Position numbers and translations under genes: made by a program. A model generated the notes under the pieces. It was not told the origin of the DNA. It worked only from the letters and a program-made list of their open reading frames with translations, and made no database searches. From the NCBI GenBank assembly GCA_965240325.2, contig OZ251228.1, positions 2,108,001-2,172,000 of the forward strand: a stretch of 64,000 nt of DNA, in the 5' to 3' direction. Source of the DNA: Rebecca billardiae RCC1528 (taxonomy: Eukaryota > Haptophyta). This document shows, piece by piece, positions 1 through 11,030 of the stretch (position 1 is the first letter of the stretch; the number at the start of each line of letters is the position of its first letter).

Positions 1-2541
1 CGCACGGAGAACGCGGAGAAGGCCCGGTGGCACATCACCGCGCACCTCGAGGCGTGGGACCGGCTGAACGCGAAGGTGAAGGAGAAGATCGACGAGCTGA
101 CCGAGGAGGCGCGCACGCGCGAGGCGTCGCTGGCCGAGGCCAAGCGCGAGCTCGCCGCGGCGACGGCCGACGCGAGCGCGCGCGCGGATGCGCTCGAGAA
201 GCACAAGGCGGACGCGGACGCGGAGCGGCTCGCGCGCGACGAGCAGCTGCGCGACCGCGCGGCTGAGATCGAGAAGCTCGACGAGAAGGTGGCGGCGCAG
301 GCGTGCGATCTCGACTCCGCGCGCGCCGAGGCACGCGACGCGCACGCCAAGTGCGCCGAGCAGGCCAAGCGGATCGAGGAGGCCGAGGCGGCGATGAAGA
401 CGGTTGCGGACGAGCTCGCAGCCGCGCGCGCGACGGCCGAGCGGCTCGACGTCGAGCTCAAGGCGTCGGTCGCGCAGCTGCAGCAGCGGAAGGACGAGAT
501 CGACGCGCTGCGCGCATCCGCCGACGACGCGAGCGCCGCGCACGCCACGCAGTGCGCCCAGGCCGACGCGCGGCTGCAGGACGCCAAGGCGCATGCGCAG
601 CAGCTGCTCGACGCGCATGCGCGCGAGCGCGCGCTGCTCACTGAGAAGCTCGATGACGCGGCCTCGAAGGGCGACGAGGCGCGCTCGAAGCTCGAGCAGC
701 TGACGACGCAGTTCGAGAGCGAGCAGGCCAAGCACCGCGAGCTGCGCGCCGCGTTTGACCGCCTCGCCGGCGCGGACAAGGAGCGCGCCGAGCTCGCAGA
801 GCGGCTGCGCGCGGCGCAGGAGGCGGGGCAGCAGGCCGTCATCAGCGCCAAGGCGGAGGCCGCGGCCGCGCAGCACGAGCTCGGGTCGAGCCGGGCGTAC
901 GGGAAGGAGCGCGATACGGAGCTGCGCAAGGCGGAGGGCGCGCGCAGCGGGCTCGAGACCCAGCTCGACCGCGCGCGGCAGGACCTCGAGAGCGCCCATG
1001 CCGAGCTCAAGACTGCGAAAGCCGAGGCGGCAGATGCGCGCGAGCAGCTGGCGGCCATGCGCGCCAAGCTCGATGCGGCGGAGCGCGCGCGCAAGGAGCA
1101 GCTCGAGGAGATCCAGGCGCACAAGCGCAAGCTGGACGAGCGCGCTGACGAGCTCACGGGCGCGCAGGGCGAGATCAAGCGCCTCAAGACCGACCTCGAG
1201 CACACCGCCAAGGCCAAGCTCGAGGCCGCGCAGCGCGCGTCAGACTCGGAGCGCGCAGGCGCGGAGACGGCCAAGAAGCTGACGGCGATGCAGAAGAAGC
1301 GCGATGACGTGCAGTCCAAGCTGGAGAAGGCGAAGGAGGACGGGAAGGCGAGCCTGGCCAAGCTGAAGGAGAAGGACGAGCTCGCCAAGGAGGCCGAGCG
1401 ACGGCGCGAAGCCGCCGAGGACGGGCAGCGCAAGGCGAGCACGGCGGCGAGCGAGGCGCGCGAGCAGCTGCAGGGCGCGCACGAGAAGGCGGTGCGCGCG
1501 CTCGAGGCCAAGCTGAGCGCCGCCGAGGCGACGAAGAAGGAGCTCGAGCAGAAGTACGCGGCGGAGTGCGAGCAGAGCCAGAAGCACCGCTCCGACAGCA
1601 CTTCGCTCGAGCTGCGCGCGAAGGAGTCCGAGGAGAAGCTCGCCGCCGCATGCGGCGATCTCGCCAAGCTCCAGGCGGAGCACGAGAAGCTTCAGTCGCT
1701 CGTCGAGGAGAACAATGGCAAGCTCGTCGCGGCCGGCGAGAGAATCATGCAGCTCAACAGGCAGGAGACCAAGAAGGACGAGGAGGTCGGCACGCTCATG
1801 CGCAAGCTCGAGCAGGCGGAGCTGCGCGGGCAGACGCCGGACTCGCGCGCGGCCTCCGACCCCGGCGGCGGCACCACGCCGTCCGCGTCCACGCCGGCGT
1901 GGGCTGGGGCCGCGCAGCCGCCGGGCGCGCCGATCGACACCCTGGCCGGCGGCGGCGAGCAGCTCAGCTCGCCGGCAGCGAACGTCGACGACATCGACGC
2001 GGTTCCCGAGGCGACGCCGCGCGCGGCGCCTCGCGCGGCCGCCGACGCCCACCCCGAGCCCTCGCCGTGGACGCAGGCCGCGCTGACGCGCGTGCCCACA
2101 CCGCCGAGCAGGGCGGCTGGCCATCCGCCGGGAGCGGCCGATGCGCCCACGGCCGCGGCCGTCCCTCCGCCTGTGCCGTCCTCGCAGCCAGCTGCGCGCC
2201 GCGGGCAGCAGCCGCGCGGCACGAAGCCGACGGGCCTCGCCCTTGGCGGGGCGCGCGGCAGCAGGTCGCGCGCAGCTGCGCCTGACCACGCGGGCAGCGG
2301 CGTCGCCAAGCCGCCCATCGCGAAGGGTGCTCGTCGGGCGGCCGCGCGCGGCTCGCACGCGACGCCCTCGTCTGGCGCACGCCGCCATCTCTGCGCAGAC
2401 GACGCTGCGCGGGCAGCGGCGCACAAGGAGAAGGTCGAGCAGAACACGGACGGCCTGGTCCTCGACATCTTCATGCGCGGCGCGGTGGTGGGGAACGAGC
2501 CGCTGGTCGAGGATGAGTTTGCCTTCGCGCAGAGCTCGTAA
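1..2541 (+). CDS. Long coiled-coil protein, 5' end outside the window
   Basis: The frame is open from base 1 to a TAA at 2539-2541, giving 846 residues; the first ATG at 76 is internal, so the gene starts outside the window. Residues 1 to about 600 are an almost uninterrupted, highly charged Glu/Lys/Ala/Leu/Gln heptad-type coiled coil, as in myosin-tail, golgin or SMC-like scaffolds. Residues 610-790 are Pro/Ala/Gly/Arg-rich and probably disordered. The last 40 residues become ordered-looking again (VLDIFMRGAVVGNEPLVEDE) and end FAFAQSS. No motor, ATPase or membrane domain is visible. I infer a structural or tethering role and cannot name a family. In-frame introns in the low-complexity part (about 1850-2400) cannot be excluded. 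Confidence 0.75.
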   Translation, partial: RTENAEKARWHITAHLEAWDRLNAKVKEKIDELTEEARTREASLAEAKRELAAATADASARADALEKHKADADAERLARDEQLRDRAAEIEKLDEKVAAQACDLDSARAEARDAHAKCAEQAKRIEEAEAAMKTVADELAAARATAERLDVELKASVAQLQQRKDEIDALRASADDASAAHATQCAQADARLQDAKAHAQQLLDAHARERALLTEKLDDAASKGDEARSKLEQLTTQFESEQAKHRELRAAFDRLAGADKERAELAERLRAAQEAGQQAVISAKAEAAAAQHELGSSRAYGKERDTELRKAEGARSGLETQLDRARQDLESAHAELKTAKAEAADAREQLAAMRAKLDAAERARKEQLEEIQAHKRKLDERADELTGAQGEIKRLKTDLEHTAKAKLEAAQRASDSERAGAETAKKLTAMQKKRDDVQSKLEKAKEDGKASLAKLKEKDELAKEAERRREAAEDGQRKASTAASEAREQLQGAHEKAVRALEAKLSAAEATKKELEQKYAAECEQSQKHRSDSTSLELRAKESEEKLAAACGDLAKLQAEHEKLQSLVEENNGKLVAAGERIMQLNRQETKKDEEVGTLMRKLEQAELRGQTPDSRAASDPGGGTTPSASTPAWAGAAQPPGAPIDTLAGGGEQLSSPAANVDDIDAVPEATPRAAPRAAADAHPEPSPWTQAALTRVPTPPSRAAGHPPGAADAPTAAAVPPPVPSSQPAARRGQQPRGTKPTGLALGGARGSRSRAAAPDHAGSGVAKPPIAKGARRAAARGSHATPSSGARRHLCADDAARAAAHKEKVEQNTDGLVLDIFMRGAVVGNEPLVEDEFAFAQSS

Positions 2542-2705
2542 CGAGTCGGCCTGGCAGGGGCACCGCCAGTCTAGCGAGTATAGTCCCGCCGCGTCCACTG
2601 CCACGCCGCACGCGGGCACGCGGGCTCGGGCTGTCGCGGCGGGCATACTGTGACAGTTGGCGGGCGTCAATCTCGCCTGCCTGAGCTGTGTGCGTCTCTT
2701 ACAGT

Positions 2706-4675
2706 ATAACTCACTCGGTAGACCCACATGAGAGTAGATTGAGGTGGGGGCCGCGTTGATAAACGCGTGAGGTGACTAGGTCACACCCCCGAAGCCGTCC
2801 AGGATGCGACGCCGACCAGAAAGGACTCGCCGATGCATTCGAGCAACTACGCCGACAGAAGCCGACCGCCTAGACGCCGAAGAGGAAGTACTCGATGGAG
2901 CACGTAGATAGACCGCAGGCGCTGGCAGCCGACGCCCTCCCCCAACGCAAGTTTGGGCCGAGCGCGGCGCCGCAGGGGGCAGAGGCCTCGAGGGCCTCCA
3001 CCCTCGAGGGCCTCCACCCCCCCCCGACACCGCGCGCACCCAGGCCATGCCCACCCAGCAACCAGCCGGGTGGGAGGGCAGGGAGAAACAACTCCCAGAG
3101 GAGGGGCAGCCACCAGCGCCGCGGTGACCCAGCAGCCACGCCGGCCGCCGAGCCGCGGATGCAGCCAGCGAGCGCGCGCAGAGAGGCGCATCGCTTGCCA
3201 AGCTACTGCGCGGATCCGCGCCCACCCCCTGTCCGGGCCTGGCTCGGCTTGACGACCGGAAAACCTTCGGGCAGCCGGACCCGGGCTGCCAGCCCGCCCT
3301 CATGAGGGCTACCGGTGAGTTATACCCGCATAACCGAGCGGTTATACAACCATAACTCACTCGGTAGACCCACATGAGAGTAGATTGAGGTGGGGGCCGC
3401 GTTGATAAACGCGTGAGGTGACTAGGTCACACCCCCGAAGCCGTCCAGGATGCGACGCCGACCAGAAAGGACTCGCCGATGCATTCGAGCAACTACGCCG
3501 ACAGAAGCCGACCGCCTAGACGCCGAAGAGGAAGTACTCGATGGAGCACGTAGATAGACCGCAGGCGCTGGCAGCCGACGCCCTCCCCCAACGCAAGTTT
3601 GGGCCGAGCGCGGCGCCGCAGGGGGCAGAGGCCTCGAGGGCCTCCACCCAGAAGGAGGTGTGGAATGCCACACCCCGTAGGGGTGGTGGCCGGGGGCCCG
3701 AAGAGGCCGAGGCCGCCGAAGGGGTAGCGCGAGGACCGAAGGCGGCCGAGGCCCAGAGGGGCTCCCCGCAGGATTGTGTGAGGACGAACCCGACGGTAAG
3801 TGCGACGAGTAGGCACAAAGACATGCGCGGCGGCGGCGGCGCAGGCGGGAAGCAGGCGCGAGACACGCACGCGCACGCGTAGCGTCAGATAAGGTAGCAG
3901 GTCGCATCCCCACACACAGCAGTGCACTGCAGACTGCAGAGGAGGCGGCAGAGAAGGAGAGAGCAGCACCCACCCGCCAGGCGATGAAGGCAAGCGAGAC
4001 TGCGAAGCGTGAGAAGATTGCAGACGGGGACGCCTGGGAGCGGTTCCGAGGCGCCCCCATCGAAAGCAGAGCATGCGGAGATTGCAGACGGGGACGCCTC
4101 GAAGCGGTTCCGAGGCGCCCCCATCGAAAGCAGAGCATGAGAAGATTGCAGACGGGGACGCCCCGAAGCGGTTCCGAGGCGCCCCCATCGAAAGCAGAGC
4201 ATGGGACGATTGCAGACGGGGACGCCTCGAAGCGGTTCCGAGGCGCCCCCATCGAAAGCAGAGAGCACCCGGAGGGGTCCGAGGTGCCCTCGCAGCGAGC
4301 AGAAGCGACAGACAGCCCGATCGCGCGTTGGCAGCAAGCAGGGCAGGTGCACGAGTGGAGAGAGCGAGGGCTGAGGGCGGCCTACCGCCGACGCACACGC
4401 ACCTGGAAGAAACAACTCCCAGAGGAGGGGCAGCCACCAGCGCCGCGGTGACCCAGCAGCCACGCCGGCCGCCGAGCCGCGGATGCAGCCAGCGAGCGCG
4501 CGCAGAGAGGCGCATCGCTTGCCAAGCTACTGCGCGGATCCGCGCCCACCCCCTGTCCGGGCCTGGCTCGGCTTGACGACCGGAAAACCTTCGGGCAGCC
4601 GGACCCGGGCTGCCAGCCCGCCCTCATGAGGGCTACCGGTGAGTTATACCCGCATAACCGAGCGGTTATACAACC
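2706..4675. repeat. Two tandem copies of a repeat element, one long and one internally shortened
   Basis: Copy 1 (2706-3351, 646 bp) and copy 2 (3352-4675, 1,324 bp) share about 300 bp at the 5' end (starting ATAACTCACTCGGTAG) and about 270 bp at the 3' end (ending in GGTTATACAACC), essentially identical. Copy 2 carries about 760 bp of private middle sequence (about 3650-4408); copy 1 has about 85 bp of C-rich sequence there. The 5' end and an inner 3' segment (CTACCGGTGAGTTAT, 3309-3323) form an imperfect inverted repeat, and ATAACCGAGCGGTTAT is palindromic. No transposase is recognisable. This looks like a full-length and a deleted non-autonomous element inserted head to tail, but the class is unclear. 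Confidence 0.75.
4015..4265. repeat. 64-bp tandem repeat, four copies
   Basis: Units begin at 4015, 4079, 4143 and 4207 and share the core GATTGCAGACGGGGACGCC followed by CGGTTCCGAGGCGCCCCCAT. Each unit contains a GAGGCGTCCCC/CGAGGCGCCCCC-like partial palindrome. The period is not a multiple of three, so any reading frame rotates between units; this argues against coding. It lies inside the private middle of the longer tandem element. Confidence 0.85.
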
Positions 4676-4685
4676 ATATTCTTAG

Positions 4686-5322
4686 TACAGGGGGGTCCAG
4701 ATGGTGGGCCCCACTTTGGCGGTGGCTGGCCAGGTAGTGCGGCACGTCCGTGCCTCTGGACGGGCATTGAGCGGTGGCGAGGTCGCCAAATGGCGTGGCG
4801 TGGTCCCAGACAAGGTTGTTACTAGTCCTGATCAGCTTGCTAGCCATGCCGGTCGTTGATCACCCTGCCGTTGACAGGCGCGCACACGCTAAACGTATTC
4901 GCACGGCAGCCGTGTCGGACGGCGGTCGCACGACTACCGGGCAGCCAACCTTGCTCGTCCGATCCACGGCTTGTAGGGTCAGATGGACCATTGCCAGGCA
5001 TGCACCGTCGCAATGCATGCTCCAGAGGGCAGTATGACCGTCAGAACGGTGATCCTGGCCGCTACCTGCCCATCCTTCTCATGCGCAACCTCACCGGCGC
5101 GCCGGTCGTACGGGGTCGTGGACGTGGACGTGAGAGTGGTCGAAAAGTCGGAAGGGAAGCTGTCACTCACGCACACGCGCTCGTACGGCGACGCCGACCT
5201 GCCTACGCCACGCCCCAGTGACCGGGCCGTGGCGCTGGGGCCTTAGATCGCGTTGGGACGGGCATTCACGCCCGCCATGGCTTCCCTTCCGAAGTGGGAA
5301 ACTTCATCTGGCCCCCCCTGTA
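4686..5322. mobile_element. MITE-like element with TA duplications and about 35-bp terminal inverted repeats
   Basis: The left end CAGGGGGGTCCAGATGGTGG (from 4688) and the right end, which reads CAGGGGGGGCCAGATGAAG on the reverse strand (to 5320), form imperfect inverted repeats extending to the CCCACTT motif. Both ends are directly flanked by TA (4686-4687 and 5321-5322). A TA target plus a CAGGGG-type terminus is the usual signature of Tc1/mariner-pogo superfamily MITEs. The 633-bp interior has only short ORFs and no DDE/D motif, so it would be non-autonomous. Confidence 0.7.
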
Positions 5323-5567
5323 AACTGTAGTGATTAGTGTATTACTATTAGCGATCACTCACTCGGCTACTATTCGTCAGCAAGCACTGTCGTCATTGAC
5401 ATTATTCAAATCACAGACGATCATCGTCGGACGCACGGCGGTCGGAACTCGGTCTGTCTCGGATCGACATCAGCCACTTGTTAGTCGGTAGTGACATACG
5501 ATCGATTACGACGGACGACCTACTATATAGTACTGAGTAACTACTGTTATATATATCTTGCTGACTC

Positions 5568-5595
5568 TGACGCCTGCCCGTTGCATACCACGTCG

Positions 5596-5635
<40 letters not shown>

Positions 5636-5922
5636 AATATACCATGAAAAGTCGACGGGGTAGCCGTTACCGAATCGGAGGCGCTCCAATAGGAGGCGTA
5701 GGGTGTTCACCCGCCGTGAGCGCACTAATAAGCGTGGAATGGTTAGGGTGTGGACATAGAGAATTCGCCGCTCGCAAGTTACCGAATCGGAGGCGCTCCA
5801 ATAGGAGGCGTAGGGTGTTCACCCGCCGTGAGCGCACTAATAAGCGTGGAATGGTTAGGGTGTGGACATAGAGAATTCGCCGCTCGCAAGCGGCACCCTA
5901 TCTATATCTATATCTATATCTA

Positions 5923-5977
<55 letters not shown>

Positions 5978-6002
5978 CGCCTGCCCGTTGCATACCACGT
6001 CG

Positions 6003-6042
<40 letters not shown>

Positions 6043-6044
6043 TA

Positions 6045-6087
<43 letters not shown>
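5568..6087. repeat. Local repeat cluster: 112-bp direct repeats and TA microsatellites
   Basis: A 36-bp unit TGACGCCTGCCCGTTGCATA...GTTAA precedes a TA microsatellite at 5568 and again at 5975. Two tandem 112-bp copies (5666-5777 and 5778-5889) contain GAATCGGAGGCGCTCCAATA and GCGCACTAATAAGCGTGG. TA-dinucleotide runs lie at about 5598-5632, 5915-5975, 6005-6039 and 6050-6084. Shorter versions of the same units recur on the far side of the neighbouring element (8056-8448), so the element sits inside or between copies of this repeat. No coding content. Confidence 0.85.
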
Positions 6088-8048
6088 TAAACTTTTCTGA
6101 GGATAGCGCACCAGCAATTTCCCTTGACCGCCATCCGGGCCGAAGTGGCGCAAAATGGCGGTTGCCCCGTTTGGGCGCCCTTCCGCGCCTTCGAGCGGCT
6201 CGTGCGCGTCGGGAAGTGCGCCGAAGCGTATCCGGAGCATGCTCCATCGACGCGTCGCACTGCCGGGCCCTCGCATGCGAGCCCATGCCGACGTCTGAGT
6301 GCGCCTCGCTGCGCACGGTACAGCTTGACGGTACACGGCACGATTCGGCCGCGAGCAGCCTCGTGCGCGCGACCGAGCCAGAGGTGGTCGTCGAGAGTAG
6401 CACGAGCGGCGGCACACAAGCGGGCCTGGTCGTTGCCGAATATCTGACGCACCAATCGACCTCGCCCAGCGCCATCTGCTCGTTTGCGCACGTGTCGGAA
6501 AGAATGCGCAGCTGCCTGCAAACGCCGAGCGCGCAGATGAGGCGTGGGCGAGCGAAGGGGCGGCGAGGGCCGGCGCGTGCGCGCGCGTAAATTCGAGCCT
6601 CCCCATACGCATCGAAACACACCGCGCTCGCTCGTCGAGCTGCGCACGGGTATCGGTGCGCGCGCGCCAACGCGGCGCGCCGTGAACGCGCCCGGCGAAT
6701 GCACACCTGCTCGCGCGCGCACGCGCACGTGATGGACCGAGGAGGCCGCGCGAGCATGCGCGATGTGTCTGGATGGAGCGTGTAGGAGGTGTAGGCTGCG
6801 CTCCGCACGCGCTCCGCCACCGTGCACCGCGCTGCCCCTCGTCCACGCGATCGCCGCCGAGCCCAGATTCAAACGCGCGCGAGCGCTCGAGCGCACCTCC
6901 GGGCAGCAGTCGCAGCTATCGTGACGAAGGCGTGGCGAGAGGCAGATGTGCATGGCAAGTATCGTCATGGTGGTGCCCATCACGCGCACACTCTCGCGCA
7001 TGCTCGCTGCACCACCTCGTCGCGCCCACGTGCAGCGCGCGGGGCGCGCTTCGTGCCCGGAGCAGCGGCGGAGCGGCTGCCGCGCGCAGTGCGCGCGGCG
7101 AGTAGGGCTCAGCCAATGGTCCGAGGGCGAGCCGGCCGAGCGTCGTGCGTGACGCACACGGACCTGGTGCAACGCCGCGTACCACTCGCAGCCACCATCG
7201 CGCCCGTACCAGCGAGCTGTGGCCGCCGCCGACACCCCAAAGCAGCCCAGCCGTCAGCGCGCGACAGCCGACGAGCGCGCGACGCGCGCGTGCACCACCG
7301 TGATGAGCACGGATGAGCGCGCGCGCCCGTGTCGTAGCTCAGGTGGGGTCCCCCGATCGCACGCACCACCGCGCTGCCACGCCTTCGACCATCTTGTGTC
7401 ACCACGCGGGCACACGCCGGGCAGGCGGCGGGGCAGCCCGCTCGGCAAACGGTCAGCGCGCAGCGAGGATGGAGTCCGGCGAGGGGCGACCGGAGTGTCC
7501 GGCGCGACGGAGGTGGTCCACGCCGTGGTCGCCGACGCGTTCCTCACCACCTCCGAGGCCGTGGTGGCCGCCCGGGAGAAGGAATGCTCCCAGTCGCACC
7601 CTTTGCAGTGCTCCTTTGCGCGTGCACGCAACGGCGAGGAGCGGAAGCGTTAGAGGGCACTTTTTGTGCAGTTCAGGCGTTCTTTCCCCAAAATGTAGAA
7701 TGCGCGGAGAAGTGCCCTCTAACGATTTTCGTGTGCAGCCGTGCCGCGCGCGCGAGGAAGGCCACATGCGGCTCCTTGCACATCTGCTGCAGATCGGCTC
7801 GTGCTCGGCGAGCGCGGCGAGGAGGAAGGTGCGCGCTCGCGAGCTGGCGCACCTGGGAGTCCTCGCGGCCTCCGAGCAGAAAGAGCGCGTCGAGCGCAAC
7901 GCCGCAGGTCGCACGGTCGCGATCTCGCGAGAGCGGTGGTGCGAGGGCGGGCCTCGCCATCGCGCGTTTCTGCGTCCAAACGCGGCCTCCGTAAAATCCG
8001 GATGGCGGTCAAGGGATTTTGCTGGTGCGCTATCCTCAGAAAAGTTTA
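6088..8048. mobile_element. About 1.96-kb non-autonomous DNA element with 50-bp terminal inverted repeats
   Basis: Left end 6089-6138 (AAACTTTTCTGAGGATAGCG...) and right end 7998-8047 are reverse complements over 50 bp with two mismatches. A TA occurs at both outer edges (6088-6089 and 8047-8048), compatible with a TA target duplication. The interior is GC-rich and holds several overlapping Arg/Ala-rich ORFs, but none shows a transposase motif or plausible composition, so I treat it as non-coding cargo. It is embedded in TA microsatellites and 112-bp repeat copies and carries a nested mini-hairpin at 7651-7721. Confidence 0.7.
7651..7721. mobile_element. 67-bp miniature hairpin element, nested
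   Basis: GAGGGCACTT at 7653-7662 is mirrored by AAGTGCCCTC at 7710-7719, and both are flanked by TA (7651-7652, 7720-7721); the inverted match continues one step outward as CGTTA/TAACG. This looks like a very small TA-target MITE inserted in the larger element. A structured RNA hairpin is the alternative. Confidence 0.5.
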
Positions 8049-8055
8049 CACATAT

Positions 8056-8449
<394 letters not shown>

Positions 8450-8751
8450 TGTGAGTCTGACTGGCCCGACCGTCCGCACGTCGATCGGCCTCAGCACGTG
8501 CCGCACGTCATCATCATCGTCGGAGTGATGACACTCCCAGTCTTAGGAGTCACGGACCCGACGGCGACAGCGAGCGCGAAGGCGGGCAGTCTGATGGTGA
8601 ATGGCGGCGGAGCATACGTGTGCACGCGCAGGCGGCAGGGGCGGTGCCCGGCAGGGCGCCTCTGCGGCGCGGATGCGGACGGCCATGCACTGGCAGGCGG
8701 CAGCGCGGCGAATCATGCGGTGCGGCGCGCATGTACAGGACGCGGCATCGC

Positions 8752-9447
8752 TCAGTCGTCTCCCTGCACCACGCTGGAGCCCGCGTGGGCCAGGCTGACG
8801 GCCGCGTCACGTAGGAAGCGCTGCCTCAGCGGGGCAATGAGGGGCATGGCGAGGGCCCCGAGCAATCCGCTTGGCTGTGCAACTGAGGCGACGCGGACGG
8901 TCACGCGGCCGGCGCGGTCGATGGACACGTCGAACGCCTCCTGCCCGCGTAGCAAGTGGCCGCGAAGGGTGCCGTAGGCGAGCGTCGTGCGCATCGGGGC
9001 GCGCTCGAGCGCAATCACCCGGCACGGGTTGAGGCTCCAGGCACAGCCGTAGCAGTTCACGACGGTCGCGAGCGTGCCATTGAGCTGCGGTCTGCCGCCT
9101 CGGAAGGCGATCGACGCCCATGCGATGCCCGTGAGCAGTGACCCAGACTCGAGCAGCTCACACGTGCGCGCATACACGCTCCGCCCGCCGCGCGGAGCTG
9201 TGACGACGTGCGCGCGACCGACGTATCGCCGAGGCGTGCGGCCCTGCTGGATGTACTGCTCGACCAGCTTGGGCGACCGCTCCCCGTTGAGGCCGACGTC
9301 GAGCTGCGCATCCAGGTAGTGACGCACGCCATCGGAGGTCGGCCGTCGCGCACGCAGCGCAGGGAAGGCGGCGAGGCAGATGGCCGCCACCACCACGATC
9401 GCCGGCATTGTGCCGAGAGCACCAACCGATAGCAGCAAATCCAGCAA
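8752..9447 (-). CDS. UPF0548/DUF1990 family protein with an N-terminal membrane anchor
   Basis: A single 231-residue ORF. The C-terminal half has the hallmark DUF1990 pattern: Y-G-T-L-x-G-H-x-L-R-G-x-E-x-F (about residues 166-181) followed by V-x-V-x-V-x-S-x-A-x-P-S-G-L-L and a C-terminal R-x-R-F-L-R-D. Upstream is a Gly/Asn/Cys-rich core ([15 protein letters not shown]). Residues 1-33 are hydrophobic ([16 protein letters not shown]) and could be a signal anchor or targeting leader. The family occurs in bacteria and plants (At2g17695 type) with unknown biochemical function. The gene stands alone between repeat regions; the 300 bp on its 3' side (8449-8751) holds nothing I recognise. Confidence 0.8.
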   Translation of the reverse strand: MLDLLLSVGALGTMPAIVVVAAICLAAFPALRARRPTSDGVRHYLDAQLDVGLNGERSPKLVEQYIQQGRTPRRYVGRAHVVTAPRGGRSVYARTCELLESGSLLTGIAWASIAFRGGRPQLNGTLATVVNCYGCAWSLNPCRVIALERAPMRTTLAYGTLRGHLLRGQEAFDVSIDRAGRVTVRVASVAQPSGLLGALAMPLIAPLRQRFLRDAAVSLAHAGSSVVQGDD

Positions 9448-9759
9448 TAATAATGACTAGAGAGTGAGTTGCAGCCGCCGCTGCACGCCGGCGGGGCGGC
9501 AGCTTCACGAATCACGACCACCTTCAGACGTTGATAGCCGGGTGCAGACAGCGCGCTGCAGACTCGGCACTCGCTGATGCAGACGACGCCGCCGTGCGCA
9601 CGTGCCAGCCCTGAGGACTTCGTCTTAAATGAACTGCTCAGATTGATGGTTAGCTGGCAGCCGCAGCGTCATACTTGAGACAGCTGACGGTCGTCATATC
9701 ATCGTCAAGGTGCCGAGCTGCTGCCGCCACGGTCCCGAGTGCTGCGGACGCTGGGGCGG

Positions 9760-10330
9760 GTGGCGGGTGCAGCCTGCGTTGACAACTGCGCAGGGCACGC
9801 ATCAAGCGCGCGCCCCTACTGTCTACTGAGCCTGACACCGTGTATGTAGGGCTGGTGGACGGCCGTACTGAACACTTGCAGGCGACGCCCGGTGCGCAGT
9901 AATCCAGTCGAGCAACACTGATTCGGCGCACCGCCGTCGAGAGTTCGGCAGCAGCAGGGGCAGGCAGCCAGGTGCCAACCGCGCAGGGCACGGCACGCAT
10001 CAAGCGCGCGCGCCGACTGAGCCTCGGACCGTAGGGCTGGTGGACGGCCGTAAACACTTGCAGGCGAGGCCCGGTGCGCACATCCAGTCGAGCAACACTG
10101 ATCGGCGCGCCGCCGTCGAGAGTTGCAGCAGCAGGGGCAGGCAGCCAGGTGCCAACCGCGCAGGGCACGGCACGCATCAAAACAGTTGCAGGCGAGGCCC
10201 GGTGCGCAGATCCAGTCGAGCAACGCGGACGGCGGCGCGCCACTCCGTCGAGAGATGTAGAGAGTTGCAACCGCCGGGGCAGGTCGTTAGGTGACAACCG
10301 CGCAGGACACGCATCAAGCGTGCGCCTCCT
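9760..10330. repeat. Degenerate tandem minisatellite, 128-182 bp units
   Basis: A core TTGCAGGCGA(C/G)GCCCGGTGCG plus ATCCAGTCGAGCAAC and GGCAGCCAGGTGCCAACCGC recurs with starts at about 9879, 10061 and 10189, with partial copies on both sides (about 9770 and 10270). Unit lengths differ because of internal deletions. All frames contain short ORFs, but units are not in register and no protein family is seen. The stretch 9448-9760 between this array and the DUF1990 gene presumably holds that gene's promoter; no sharp element is visible. From 10330 to 10907 there is only unassigned, mostly single-copy sequence. Confidence 0.75.
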
Positions 10331-10907
10331 GAGCGCCGGGCAGGAGAGCGGCCGTGATCAGTTGCAAGCGACGCCCGTCGTGAGGATCACTCGATCACTC
10401 GTCGAGCCGTCGGGATCACTCGTCGAGTGTTACAGATCGGTCATCCGGGAACCCGGTCGTGAGGTGCAGGCGAGGTGCAGGTGGAGGACGGCCGTCGACA
10501 GTTGCAGGTGACAGGGCGTGAACATCTTGCTCACACATCACCCCGACGGTCCACACCCTCGGTCGCAGCCCCGCGGCGCCCGCGGTGGCATCTCGACCTC
10601 CCGTCACGGCGGTCAGCATGGCCCGAGCGGGCCCCTCTTGACGAGCGAGTATCATCGTCGCGGTGCTGTTCAAATGATGAGCCGCCTATATTAACTTGAG
10701 TCGCGTCGGCTGTAATCGATCGACGGACCCTGATTGGCTTTCCATGTTTCGTCGAGAAGATTTTTCCCTCGAACGATCAACTACTCGAGTGAAAAACATG
10801 TTACAATCATCGCGAAGCCATCACTCGAAACGCGTACTCCGATTCTTGTTTGTCGAGACCAATACGTGCGAGGACTGTCCCAACCGCAAGCACCTTGGGT
10901 AAAAATT

Positions 10908-11028
10908 GCCGAAACGATGGTTTGACGAGTAAAACCCGCCGAACCGATGATTTTTCGGAGTAAACACCGTCGAACCGTTGGTTTGACGAGTAAAAACAGC
11001 CGAACCGATGGTTTTTCATAGAGAAAAC
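10908..11028. repeat. 30-31-bp tandem repeat, four copies
   Basis: Units starting at 10908, 10938, 10969 and 10999 follow GCCGAACCGATGGTTTGACG followed by AGTAAAACC, with alternate units reading GATTTTTCGGAG. The repeat is AT-richer than its surroundings and non-coding. It is not a CRISPR: units are contiguous, without spacers. Confidence 0.75.
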
Positions 11029-11030
11029 TC

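Noticed and set aside
9760-11028. CRISPR array
   Set aside because: Repeat units are contiguous or vary in length without unique spacers, no cas genes are present and the context is eukaryotic.
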